Origin: Lactifluus volemus
Lineage: Eukaryota > Basidiomycota > Agaricomycetes > Russulales > Russulaceae
Direction: 5' to 3'
NCBI GenBank assembly: GCA_022376515.1
Contig: WTXI01000157.1
Location: 1-64,000 of the forward strand
Length of the DNA stretch: 64,000 bases
This document shows, piece by piece, positions 1 to 10,108 of the stretch. Each line of letters starts with the position of its first letter. The stretch's first letter is position 1. A program made the translations under genes and the position numbers. The notes below the pieces were generated by a model. The model did no database searches. It had not been told where the DNA came from and was given only the letters and a program-made list of their open reading frames with translations.

Positions 1-172
1 GCGACTGGCGAGCAGCAAGCGAGCGGGGCCATGCCGCCTGGACCACATGCACATACCATGAGGTCGGCCGAACCGTTTATCAATTTCACCGAATATAGAA
101 CAAGGATATCATAAGGACAGGTAGCGCAACCAAACGCAATCAAATTTCAATACAGGATGCAACATAGAACCA

Positions 173-796
173 CTAGAGTAGGTCACAAAACACGCCAACT
201 GATTGAATATGTTGGTAAGGTGCGAGTAATGGCACATCAGCTATATTGTTTAAACTAAGCATCTGTTGTCCCCCTTGAGGGGGGGCTTGCGATGGTGGAG
301 CCGAGGACTGGAGACCTGCAGAGGGAGCGGAAGGGTTGGGTTGAACAACGAGGTTTTGTTGTAGTGAGCCATCCTTGAGAAAGTCCCAATCCAGGGGTGA
401 AAGTTTTGACCCGCCTGAGCGGAGAAGCTGGCGCTGCCATTTGGCGGTTGCTGACTGTGTGAGGAGATTGTTCAAGGGACGAGAACTTGGATGATCCTGT
501 GCCTGAACGACGCGTTGGAGGATATTCATCTGATTATTGACCATTGGCTGGGCATGCTGCTGCGAGAGCGCAGACATTTGTTGCTATGTAGGGCCACCTG
601 CCATCCCACCAGAGGTGAAAGTTGGCGGTATATGTTGAGGAACAGCCTGTTCTTGAAATGGGAGGGCTGCAGAGGCCTGCATGATAGTGAAACGCTCAAG
701 GTTGGTCCAGGAGTGGTCCTGGAACAAGAGGGACCAAGGAAGCCACTGAACCACTGGATGACGGAGTGGGAAGAGTTTGAGGTGACAAGGCAACAC
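173..796 (-). pseudogene. Gln/Pro-rich protein remnant with an in-frame stop
   Basis: One minus-strand frame reads from about 796 down to 173 as a Gln-, Asn-, Pro- and Ser-rich protein of the kind found in fungal transcription or chromatin regulators. It is broken by one TAG at 584-586, placed where a CAG in a run of Gln codons would fit (context GGPT-stop-QQMSALSQ). After the stop it runs about 134 residues (PSAPSAGLQSSAPPSQAPP and similar). Upstream of 800 the same frame stays readable but has further stops, and a plausible splice acceptor with a CTAAC branch site lies at about 1142-1160. I do not recognise the protein. It could be the 3' end of a gene whose stop is an error, or a decayed copy. 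Confidence 0.4.
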
Positions 797-842
797 ACTC
801 CCCCTACATAGGACATTGGCAGGGAGGCTTAGATGCGCCGCC

Positions 843-1090
843 TCAGCCCGCTCGCGGTCATGGAGAGAGTGGCATGAGGACTGTGATCGGGACCGGGACG
901 GGGGTCAGTTCCGGGATGAAAGGGATTGACGTCCACCCATGCCTAGGAGAGAATCGCCGCCTCCGCGAGCGGCGTGGAGTGAGTGGGATCGTGCACCTTG
1001 GGATAGACGGTCGCCCTCTCGGTCTCGGTCGGGTTCCCCAACGGCACGCAGAAAAAGTTGGAGGATGGGCCCTAAGACGGCATCTGTGGT
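843..1090 (+). pseudogene. Arg/Ser- and Arg/Asp-rich coding remnant
   Basis: The plus frame gives strongly patterned RS/RD-rich sequence (DRDRDGGQFRDERD, then RRSPSRSRSGSPTARRKS) typical of RS domains in splicing or RNA-binding proteins. A TGA at about 927-929 stands where an Arg CGA would fit, which is a C-to-T change at a CpG. There is no start codon and no recognisable folded domain. The complementary strand also has an open frame here, so the coding strand is not certain. Probably a fragment of a larger gene, decayed or cut off by rearrangement near the LTR. Confidence 0.3.
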
Positions 1091-1525
1091 AACCCCCCAT
1101 GACTGGTATATATCGCTCCATGTCGTTATAAAATCAGAACCTGAAATTATTTGTTAGGGGGGAACGTAGGGAATCACGGGGGGGAGGGGCATACCATTGC
1201 CAATCATCCAGTATCGCGTGCATGGCATCATTGGTGGTGCGAGGGCAGGCAGTTTCCATGGATGGTTGAGTGGGAATGGCGCTGTCACGATGGTCGGAAG
1301 TGTTGGACGCGACACAAAAACGAACGGGAAGGGGGGTGCAACAGGAGCTCTACCTAAGATAGCAGGACGGCTTGTCGATGCTATCCGAGATGGAGGATGT
1401 GCGGAGAAGGAAAAGACTTGACACAGTTGCAAGGAAAGAAGATGGGGGGTGCATGACCGTGTCAAGAGGAAAGGGGAGCGGTAGGGAGAGTCCAACGCAG
1501 ACAAGAGGAAGGTGGCAGGGGTTTG

Positions 1526-1968
1526 TGTCAGCTAGCTGGCTCTAGCTGGTCTAGCTGGCAAAAAGCCGGCTTGTCCCGAGTCAGCTAAAGGGGGTGGCTA
1601 TGCAACAGTGGCTCGGCTCGGCTAGCATTTTAGCCGGCTACGGCTCCGGCTATAGCCGCGTTTTAGCTGGAGCCGCCGCAACACTATCGTAGTTAGACCC
1701 AGGCTCATGACATCATTACTGATGTCACTCGCCCTTTGCCCTGTACAGTATATAAAGACCCCTCGTCTTGTGTCCTTGCTCTCCAGCTTGGACTTCTCTC
1801 CAATACTAGCCTCTTGAAACTCCTCACAAATCCCCTTGTGATTCTCTCTTCTCTTGAAGCCCTCTAAGTGCTATAACTTAGCTAGACCCAACTTAGACTC
1901 GCGTCTCCGTTGGTCCCTCTTGAACACTTGATCCTATCTTAGGAACTAGAAACAACTAGTCCCTAACA
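1526..1968 (+). repeat. Solo or terminal LTR of a retrotransposon
   Basis: The segment begins TGTCAGCTAGC and ends CCCTAACA, matching the TG...CA ends of an LTR. It has an internal promoter-like TATATAAAG at 1749-1757, followed by a pyrimidine-rich stretch with TTGTGT, as expected of U3-R-U5 in plus orientation. The first 160 bases are biased towards repeated GCTAGC/GCCGGCT words. No reverse transcriptase or integrase ORF adjoins it, so it is a solo LTR or a truncated end. The five bases on either side (GTTTG and GAATT) do not match, so no target-site duplication is visible. Its right end abuts the Crinkler-type gene to the right. Confidence 0.6.
1749..1757 (+). promoter_or_regulatory. TATA box of the LTR promoter
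   Basis: TATATAAAG lies about 225 bases into the LTR and is followed by CT-rich sequence. It is the best core-promoter match in the first 2 kb and is oriented away from the Crinkler-type gene, so any LTR transcript would run antisense to that gene. Confidence 0.5.
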
Positions 1969-1996
1969 GAATTGGAGAAACCGGTGCCACACTCAC

Positions 1997-2366
1997 CAAG
2001 CATGGGTACCTCAACAAGGATGTGGATGGGTTCTTTGGATAAGTCTTCATCCCCGAAAAGTTGAGAAATTCGCTGCAGGGCCTTTAGGCGAACAATGCGA
2101 TCGTCAGAACCATTGAATCGAATAGTTTTCAAGGTTTGTTCGAGGTTATCATCATCACCAAGGAGACTGGAACACTTCCAGAGTACAAGATCGCGGGAAT
2201 CGACTTCATCGAGCAGTGAGGCATGCTCCTTGGCATGCTCGTCTTTGATCAATTTCTTGAGATCGGCAACAGTGTCGTCGTCATTGATGTCAACCTGGAA
2301 AGCGTGTTCATACAGCTTATCATCAGGCAAGACAAGGCACATTAGCTTTAATTTCGTGCCAGACAT
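1997..2366 (-). CDS. Crinkler (CRN)-type N-terminal domain protein, exon 1
   Basis: Exon 1 (start ATG at 2366) encodes about 123 residues that match the ubiquitin-like N-terminal domain of Crinkler effectors. Visible are an opening LMCLVLPDD strand, DLKKLIKDE helix, DLVLWK, and the closing IHILVEVP. Crinklers are modular proteins known from oomycetes and some fungi, where a C-terminal domain carries the activity; some act in host nuclei. Here the exon ends at a good donor (GTGAGT, first base 1996) after VPML. The next 30 bases run into the LTR, and no C-terminal exon was recognised beyond it. The gene is therefore either interrupted in its first intron by the LTR or truncated. No signal peptide is visible, which is usual for fungal members. 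Confidence 0.7.
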
Positions 2367-3115
2367 TGCAGGATGGAACGGCGTAAAGAGCTGAAGACGA
2401 TTGATGGTGCTGTGCCACTGTTCTCCTTTATGGTGATTGTTGTTGGTTGTTGATCCGGTTGATGAAACCGATTCGCCGGCTCCCCGTCCTCAGCACCGCT
2501 AAACTACTGTACTGTAGTTCCTTCTCATTCGGCATCTCAACTTGACATCTTACTCGATCGCGCCTCTTCCCTACATGCTTCCGAACTCTCCATATTTACC
2601 GCTCGACCCAACTCGACTGGTTCATCCACGCCGGATCTGGCCTTTCTGCGCAACATCCTTGCCAGTAGCTCCCTAAGCGATCGGCTTAATGCGTTCGCGC
2701 TCATGGCTCAGAGTGCACCTTTGCATAACACTGGAGGCACTGAAGAACTTGGAAGAAAAGGGGTGAGGCCGAGTCGGCGTGTCACACGACACTGAACGTA
2801 AAGGCAAGGCGATAGGCAGAGAAGATAGCCGCAAGGGCGATTATGGACCGGTGGGGTTCGGGGAAAGCCGATAGTAAAAAATGCTTGGCAGGGAACAACA
2901 TTGACAAATTTTCGTACAGTCGAGTTTGGCGAAGATTTGGTATTCTGAGGGAAAAAGGTGGTACTATGCGACGCAGAAGGGAATTGCGATACAGTAGTTG
3001 TCGGTAGTCTCGGTACAATAGTTGGAGGCAGAGTGGGTGGAGTTCCCGGGGTCCGAATATGCGGTGAAATACAGTTGTTGAGTTGTTGTTCATCGAATGC
3101 AGCGGATGGTCAGCC
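2367..3115. other. Intergenic region between divergent genes
   Basis: This region separates the Crinkler-type gene (minus) from the methyltransferase-like gene (plus) and must hold both promoters. A TACTGTAC word overlaps CTGTAG near 2507. The open frames here do not look coding. No RNA gene or repeat was seen. Confidence 0.5.
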
Positions 3116-4564
3116 ATGTTTCTTCTATCTCACCGTCACCCCCGCTTCGTCCTTCTCCTCGCCGCTCTCCACATCACTATTCTCCTCCTTTTACTCGCCC
3201 ACTCCCCTTTTACCCTCTATCAATCCTCTTCTGCCTCACGGAGGCCACTAATCAACCCCTCTATCGTTCATCAAGCCCTTTCTGCTCGTGTACGACGCGC
3301 TGAACGTGCCTACCAAAAATCATTGCGCACCCGCGATGTCCTCATTGCAAAAGTCGGACCAGCACCTCGCGACGTTTCCTTGTACGTCTGATCCTGCTTT
3401 ATCACCTTTTTGATAGCCTCATCTTCACTTTGCACAGATTTCCACCGGACAAGGAACCTTGGCCTCCGTACACCGTCTGTGAGTTCCTTTTTTTTTTTTC
3501 CCTCTCACGAGGTATTCATTTGAACCCACTATCAGGGGACTTCTTCCTCCTGCATTTTTTTGCCCTCACGAGTTGGAACGTGTAGGAGATCTTGGTGACG
3601 GTGGTAAGTGGTTCTGCGGATTGTCTCGTCTGCAAGAAAAGGAGGACTGCATTGTCTATTCAATCGGTACATTTGTTCCCCCCTCGTCAACCGTTGGAGA
3701 TGCATTGACCACATTCCCACAGGTCACCCTGCAAGTGCTTCTTTTGAGGCTGAACTACTCGCGCGGACACGTCACTGCCAGCTTTTTCTCTTTGATCACA
3801 CTACATCGAGCCTTCCGTCCGCGCTTTCATCCCCTACATCACTGCCAAGTGCGCTCGGCGAATTTTACGCCTCGTTGGACGCGTCGGTCATAATGAGGAG
3901 CTTGACTACTGGGACTCTCGGCACACAACACAGCGCGCTCACCTCAAGCCGTACCGCATCGCCAATTTCGACGCCCACGCGATGGGCGATTCACCAAAGA
4001 CGTACACCCTTGAATCACTCATGCGCAAGAACGGTGTGCCTTGCTTAATATGGTCACACTCACGGTTCGCTATAACCTGATTGCAGGTCATACGCACATC
4101 GACGTATTGAAAATCGATCTCGAAGGCTGGGAGTTTGATGCGCTTGCCACTTTTCTCGTGCCCAGCCCGGATTTCACTTCGGAAAGACCCCGGGTACCTC
4201 CAGTTTCGCAAATGTTACTCGAATTGCACCTATGGAATCGCGAGTTCCCTTACCTACTTTCCTGGTGGAGCGTATTGGAACGCGCAGGGTTCCGCGCCGT
4301 GGCACGGGAGCCAAATTTGGTTTACCAAAATTATAATCGCTTGCAAGGTGCCGAACTCGCAGAGGTGCGTCGCCGTAATTTTCGCACAGGATGTGGCGCT
4401 GAATTTTGTGACAGTACACGTTCCTTAATGTCGCGGCGCCAAACATTTTTATATCTGATGAAGTTCCAACGTCGTACCCTTCTTCTCTATCTACACCTTC
4501 TTCGCTAGACCCACCACTACCTGCTGTGGCATCCACCCATGAAAGCGACGAACAGAGCGACTGA
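3116..4564 (+). CDS. METTL24-like methyltransferase-domain protein, Golgi-type anchor
   Basis: A spliced gene whose product resembles the PF13383 (Methyltransf_22/METTL24-like) family. Exon 1 (3116-3381) encodes a short N-terminal tail, one hydrophobic anchor (FVLLLAALHITILLLLLA) and a linker, suggesting a type II membrane protein of the secretory pathway. Later exons carry the family signatures CPHELER, GDLGDGGKW(F)CGLS, YSIG, FDAHAMGDSPKTYTLESL and HTHIDVLKIDLEGWEF. The last exon, after an intron at about 4363-4412, starts YTFLNVAAPNIFISDE and has an acidic Ser-rich tail. Introns also lie near 3382-3437, 3479-3535, 3665-3720 and 4033-4086. Two one-base deletions break the frame, near 3546 (expected TTCCCTCCT) and near 3800. 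Substrate unknown; assignment rests on motifs. Confidence 0.75.
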
Positions 4565-4872
4565 TCGCCAGGGTGGCTTCTGTTATCGGAGGATGTGAGT
4601 GAAGACATGGCCTTTCGAGCTGCTTGCGTGTGTATCTTATTGGACATCTTGTTACATGTACAGTAGTTTATTTCCGCACTTGGTTACTCACGGACCTTCG
4701 CACTTTGGTTGATAGAAATCCCATGATATCATGGTGCTTGGGCCTGATACCCATACACTCGGTCAGAAAAGGGCATACCGCCTCGAAATTACAAGTCGTG
4801 GAGATTCGTGAATTATGGTTTCTACTATAGCATACAGAATTGAGGAAAGCTACTTATCGAGAGCTCAAGCCT

Positions 4873-5772
4873 TCACAACGTTGCGGGGCGGGGTGCGTAC
4901 TTGACCTGAGTAACGCCAAGTTCGACCAGAGGTGGACCGTCGCTGCGGTTCTGGTTCTCCGGTGTCCCATGTGTCGGGGGTATCGGCATTGATATTAATA
5001 CGGATATTTGGATGGGCTCAGACGAGACCGGGGTTGGTGCCAGTGGCTCCTCCAAAGAAGGGGTTGTCAGGGTAGTTGATCGTGGATCGGGCCGAACTGA
5101 ACGGCGGCGGCTGCCGAAAAAAGGGATGCGCAGCTGAGACCACCACGAGGCTCGTGGGGACTGGGACTTGACATATGCGGGGGTTTCGGTGACCAGCACA
5201 AATGTGGAACCTCCTACAGGCTAAACGTTGAACCACGGCAACAGAGTGAGCACAGGTGGACTCCGAGTATTCGAGAGGTAGGGAAGAGACGGACCCATAT
5301 CCCGGCCCACCCTTTTTCCGTGTCATCGACAGGGACGGTGTAAGCTTCCCACAGGTGGGGTTTTGGCGCCAAAATGGTGTCACGCTTCCCGCGAGGTCCA
5401 GTTGTGGGTACGTACGTGCCAGCAGCGATGCCAGCAAGGAGCGCAGCATTGCGCTGACGACGCAGACGGACGGAGCGGATGACGAGTGACCCAAAAATTA
5501 CAAAGAGCAAAGATAGGGTAACTATGTAAAAAGAAAACAATTAAATCAGTCGAGAACCGCAGCAAGCTGAATGAGGAGAGCTGACCGACAAAGGTGTACA
5601 CTGTGGGGTAACTGTGTGAGAAGGCATTCAAGTAAACGAGGAATGGTTTACGCACGGTAGAGGGAAGTGGGTGGACTCTCCGAATTGCCACCAGTTGAGG
5701 GTTGGGCTGGAGATGAAGCAACGGTACACTTGGAGGGGGCGTGTTTTGGGGAAAGAAAGGCGTAGTGGCCAT
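4873..5772 (-). CDS. Single-pass membrane protein, function unknown
   Basis: The minus-strand gene probably starts at 5772 (MATTPFFPQN, Pro-rich) and is spliced (introns near 5655 and 5540-5600). It has one strong transmembrane segment (TLSLLFVIFGSLVIRSV) followed by a basic stretch (RLRRQRN), then GKRDTILAPKPHLWEAY. The last exon holds IPFFGSRRR, a Ser/Thr/Pro-rich linker, and a conserved-looking end, IQISVLISMPIP then LVELGVTQVKY, before the stop at 4873. I recall similar architecture in other Agaricomycete membrane proteins but no named family. The two halves lie in different frames joined by an intron or frame break near 5200-5290. It is divergent from the glycosyltransferase gene and may share its promoter. 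Exon borders are uncertain. Confidence 0.55.
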
Positions 5773-5894
5773 CGGTGTTCAAGCTCAAGATGAACGAGCT
5801 GGAGACGCCTTTATTGTTGGCCGGGTGACTACGAGCACGGCACTGGCAGGAGGGACAACTCGGAGGTCGAATACGGCCCGAGTTGATTAGCGCC

Positions 5895-7253
5895 ATGATG
5901 TCGTTACTCATCATCCTCCTCTTATTGTTATCTCTCTCAACTGTCTCGTGATGCCCTTCAGCTGGAATAAAGACGAAAAATATCTTGCCTATCTCCTCAT
6001 AGTGGCCTCCACAATCAGCGCATAGCACTCGAAAATGCTCTCGTCCTGGCCCGCATCCTTAATAGAACACTTCTCGTACCCCCTGCACGCTTGGGAAATG
6101 ACCTCATCAGCTATCACAAGTTCGATGATCTTTACAGCCTCCTGATTCACTCTCGAAAGCAGAGCTCACTTCATTGCTCGAACCTTCCCTCGGCTGTCTC
6201 TCCCCCTTCTGAGTGCTGGGACTACTTTGACTATACGTACGTTTCATGGGACTGGCTCGTCGATCTCTCCTCCGTCGCCGCCGAGCAACCGGCTTTTCAC
6301 CACGAGTCGTTTACCTATCCTTGGCTCGAGAACCCGCCCCCGATACTGACACGCTTAGGCTCAAGGATCAGACAGCGTATGATTTTCGTTTTGTTGATTA
6401 CACACCAGCACTCGATGCCGCACCGCACCCGCGCTACCTCGTCTCAATCCCAATCTCGACTCTTGTCACATCCAGTGCGCAGCTCATTCAACTCGGAACA
6501 CTTTTTGGGTCTTCCCGGCTGCACTTTACCGAGCCTGGCCATCTTGCCGCACGTACTGCGATCCGCGAACGCATGGCATTTGCTAATCCACATCTCCGCG
6601 CTGCATCATTGGCCGCTGCGAATGCCCTCGGTGGCCAGGATGCATTCCTCGCTGCCCACGTCCGGTTGTCGAACGGCCGATTCTGCGCTGCGCAGGCGCA
6701 GACGGTGCGCTCCATTTGGTACCACTGGTTGGGTGTGCATTGCGTCGTGTTAATGCCAGCGCGGGGAGCAACGCCGAGGTACATGCGCTCGAGCGTTTCT
6801 TGGTACCCACTAACGCTATTCTGCCTCTACCGCAAGAGACGACCATCGATTCCGTGTCGCCGCACGAATGCACATCCCCCGTGTAGCACCGGACCATTGT
6901 GCGGGGAAAGCACACAACGTTCACGAATTGGCCCCGCTGAACGTGCCGCTGTTCATCGCCACTGACATCGAAGATGCTCCAACGCTGGCGCCGTTGCGCG
7001 CGGCATTTCCCTGTACATTCCTACTGCGTGACCTAGCCGATGTTCCTGAGTGCGCAAGCTCGGCCATCTCGTCAGCGGAGAGGACGGAGTACGGCTTGGG
7101 CCATTTCTCGAGCCGCTCCTGGACGCGACGATTGCATCGCGAGCATGGGCGGTCGTAGGCACAGAAGGAAGCACGTTTAGCCGATATGTCGAGGACTTTT
7201 TGTGGCAGCGGGAACATGGGCGCCAGATTGTGAGCGTGGGTAGTTGGATCTGA
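5895..7253 (+). CDS. O-fucosyltransferase-like glycosyltransferase, frame broken
   Basis: The conserved block HSGLHNQRIALENAL-VLARILNRTLLVPPARLG is the N-terminal signature of GDP-fucose O-fucosyltransferase-like (PF10250-type) fungal glycosyltransferases. The C-terminal block PLFIATDIEDAP, FPCTFLLRDL, DGVRLGPFLEPLLDA and AWAVVGTEGSTFSRYVED matches the nucleotide-sugar-binding end of the same family. A hydrophobic leader starts at 5895 (MMSLLIILLLLLSLSTV), so the enzyme is probably a secretory-pathway protein acting on glycoproteins or glycans. No intron was needed. The frame must be restored at about 5995 (C run), 6337-6341 (C run), 6731 (G run), 6880 and 7047, each time for one missing base, plus at least one break near the leader. 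Either an error-rich sequence or a pseudogene; the donor sugar is inferred from family only. Confidence 0.65.
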
Positions 7254-7866
7254 TCGGGACGTAGAGTCCGATATTCTTCGGTTCTAAGGAGGTGGCGGGG
7301 AATTGAAACACTTGTTCTCCTCTTGGTCGTATATACAATGACAGCCGCCCAAACTATCCAATGTGACAAAGTTCCGAACAGAGTCAAGTTGATGGCATAC
7401 ATACTGTGACGGCGAGTGCCCACGCAACGATAAATGCAATTGACTGTTTTCGGGGGTGACTCGGATCACGCGGATGTACAGTAGCTGTAGCCCTCGATCC
7501 CCAAGATGGTTAAGGCTCAATGAGCGCATGGGGAAATCGTGGCTAGGAACACCACTCAGGCTGCTGGCGGCTATCTGACTGACGTGAGAGTGCCCAGCCC
7601 CAGCAGCGTATTGCGATTCAGATTAGTATTGAGAGGAGACCAGGGCACTGTGGCTCTCAGGTCTCAGTTTCAGAGATTCCCAAGTCCGAGTCCGCGGCTT
7701 AAACGGCCTCTCTAAGTACTCTTCTGGGTCTTCGATTCCTCAGAATACCGAACACACTTTAACCGATGCACGATGCACGTTCCCCTTCTTTTCCCCCTTA
7801 CAAACCCTCCTCCTACCTTGCGTCCTCTCCTTCCCCTTGGAGGGCCTCTCCCTCCCCTTCCTAGCC
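7254..7866. other. Intergenic region
   Basis: Nothing coding was seen. A CT-rich stretch (about 7780-7860, with CCTTCC and CCCTCC words) immediately precedes the next start codon and is typical of fungal core promoters and 5' leaders. Confidence 0.5.
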
Positions 7867-9297
7867 ATGTCGTATCAGAGCCTTTATCAAACAGACCTTA
7901 GCTCAGGTCAGCCATCTCACATTATTTGACAGGCCCTTTTGACCATACAACATTCTTCCCAGTCGCCGCTCTCACATTTCTGGTCTGGGACGTTTTTATC
8001 ACCCTCGATCAGGAAGCTGAAGCTGTCTGGTCGTTCGTCTTTTTTTTTTCTCTCTTTCCTTCATCATCTCGTCATCTTTGGGCAGGAAACCTAATGATTT
8101 TTATATTAAATGGGTTTTTTTCTTCATTCGATATTTTGCAATTGCCATGCAAATGTAAGCCAGCTGACATCATCATCATCATCATCCACATCTCTCACTT
8201 CATCGATCCCACAGTTCACTCCTCTTCGTCGGCACACAACTCTCCCTCAACTTTCGTTATACCGGAACGACTGCGTCAAATGGTATGTTTTCCAAGAAGT
8301 CGGTACCCAGCTCCTCATAGCAGCTGTAGAATTTATCCTTATGATACGTGGTACGTCACTTTAGCCCTCTCTTTGACCAATCGTTTTCAATGTTTATCCC
8401 CTCAAAGTACACGCCCTGTATGATCGCAACCGCCGCGTTACGGCCACTCTCCTCGTTCTCTATCTCGCAGAGAACCTCGTTATGATGGTCACTCTCATCA
8501 AAGTTGTCCCCGCAGTCCGTTTCGATGACACCTGCACCGTTATACATTCCCCGTCCTCTCTAATCATCTTTGGGTATGACTATATCTTTATACTCCTTTC
8601 ACATTCTTATCTTCGTTTTCTCCAGTATCGCCTTCGTCTCATTCGAAACCGTCCTGTTTGTCCTTACCCTTATCAAATTTCTTGTCGCCCTTCGTAATGG
8701 CTGGGGTCACACCCCCGTTATCCACCTCCTCATGCGTGACAGTACATGGGCATTCATCCTTATATTTGGTTTGCCCGCTTCCTCATTTCTCATCAGCCGT
8801 TGCTTATACGTGTTCAAATAGTGACGCTCTGTGTGAACGTCGGCTTTTATATTGGCGCCGGAAACTCAGCCATTTCGGCCATCGCATTCCCTTGGCTGAT
8901 CTCGGTCGAGTCTTTCGCTGGCGCGCGCATCGTGCTCAACCTTCATACTCTTTCTCTCAATGCATCGACGGATGCCTTCAGATCAAGTGCTGGTGGCACA
9001 CTCTCATCACACCTCGTATTCACCACCCATCCCTCCGCAGCGAACCACGCGCGGACCCCTAGTGTCAGGTGGGACTGGGGCGGTCTGCAAGAGTATTCGT
9101 ATGATGAGCAGACTGCCAGCGCCACTGGCGACAGGGTCACGGGTACGGCGAGCGAGAGCTATGAGATGACGTGGACCGCAAGTGGCAGTGGCACAGGCGT
9201 TCGCAAGCACAGCTCCAATACCAATGGATTCTCCACCGATTATACAAGCCCGTACACACACTCAGACACCTGTATCGAAATCGAGGAAGACCTGTAG
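7867..9297 (+). CDS. DUF6533 seven-transmembrane protein
   Basis: Starts ATG at 7867 (MSYQSLYQTDLSS) with a first intron at 7907-7931. Exon 2 carries the DUF6533 hallmark LVWDVFITLDQE, then KWVFFFIRYFAIAMQ. Later exons give CVKWYVFQEVGTQLLIAAVEFILMIR, VHALYDRNRRV, a TM segment up to SLIIFG, SIAFVSFETVLFVLTLIKF, and an amphipathic end, ARIVLNLHTLSLNAS. About seven hydrophobic segments are seen, followed by a Ser/Thr-rich cytosolic tail of about 115 residues ending at 9297 in acidic EIEEDL. The family is greatly expanded in Agaricomycetes and has no established function; the topology is receptor-like. One intron contains a CAT repeat (about 8167-8190). A single-base deletion near 8264 is needed to join LNFRYTG to NDCVKW. 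Confidence 0.85.
8166..8190. repeat. CAT/ATC trinucleotide microsatellite in an intron
   Basis: About six tandem ATC units lie inside the third intron of the DUF6533 gene, between the GTAAGC donor and the CCCACAG acceptor. Such tracts are length-variable and could serve as a marker. Confidence 0.7.
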
Positions 9298-10108
9298 CGC
9301 GACACCAGAATCGAGGTCAGATCTGGTGAGCAGGGTCTGATGTTTTGTACTAACGATCACTGAGGAGGAATTCTACAGATTTCTCAACGATTCCCCGTTG
9401 GGTTAAAGGCCGCCTTTTTCTATCAATCCCAATTGGGGCCACCATTCGTGCGCTAGCAACGCGTGTGTGGCGCTCACCAGGTAGACGGCCGGTAGTCGTT
9501 GGTACCTGTGTTCCAGCAACCGAGGTGGCCGCGACTGCAGGCCTAGCTTCTGTAGTCCGTCACCATTGAGAATGTACATGGGAGGCAGCATTTCCGGGCA
9601 GCATCGCTTTGTGCCACAGATTTCGTATGGCCAATACTTGAAGGGGTGAATGATACGATGATTGTTTGAACCATGATAAGCTTGCCACAAGATATTACGT
9701 GATCACCCCTTTTTGTTCTCAGTTACTTTTCGCTAATTGTTAGCGAATAACGCGAACCAGACGTACGGTTTGCTTGTACATTCAGTTGCCCAGCGGCGGG
9801 CACCGCCACCGCCACTTCCGTGGGGCGTCTCCCTTGTATTATGAGCCTCCCTTGTGGACTGTTGCGTATGTACCCATCTACCGACGCAATCAATTGTCTC
9901 TGCAAGTCATTACAAGTTGTCGTTGTTCACGCTATCAGCTCATGCCTGGCGACGCCTGCCCAGGAGTAGTGGGTTATTCTCCCTAAGATGACAATAGCGA
10001 ATCGCGGTACTCAGGTCAAGTACAAGAACTTTTAAACGCTCAGTTTTGGCATATAACTCGAATGAGCGAAACTAATGAATGAATAAACAACAGATCGTAC
10101 GTGCAACC
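9298..10108. other. Intergenic region
   Basis: No frame on either strand looks convincingly coding. A minus-strand open frame (9403-9690) and a short one at 9723-9905 lack family motifs and have no codon pattern like neighbouring genes. The region should hold the 3' end of the DUF6533 transcript and the promoter of the next gene. Confidence 0.4.

Noticed and set aside
2782..3117. 111-codon minus frame overlapping the methyltransferase start
   Set aside because: Overlaps the start and signal anchor of a better-supported gene and has no motif.
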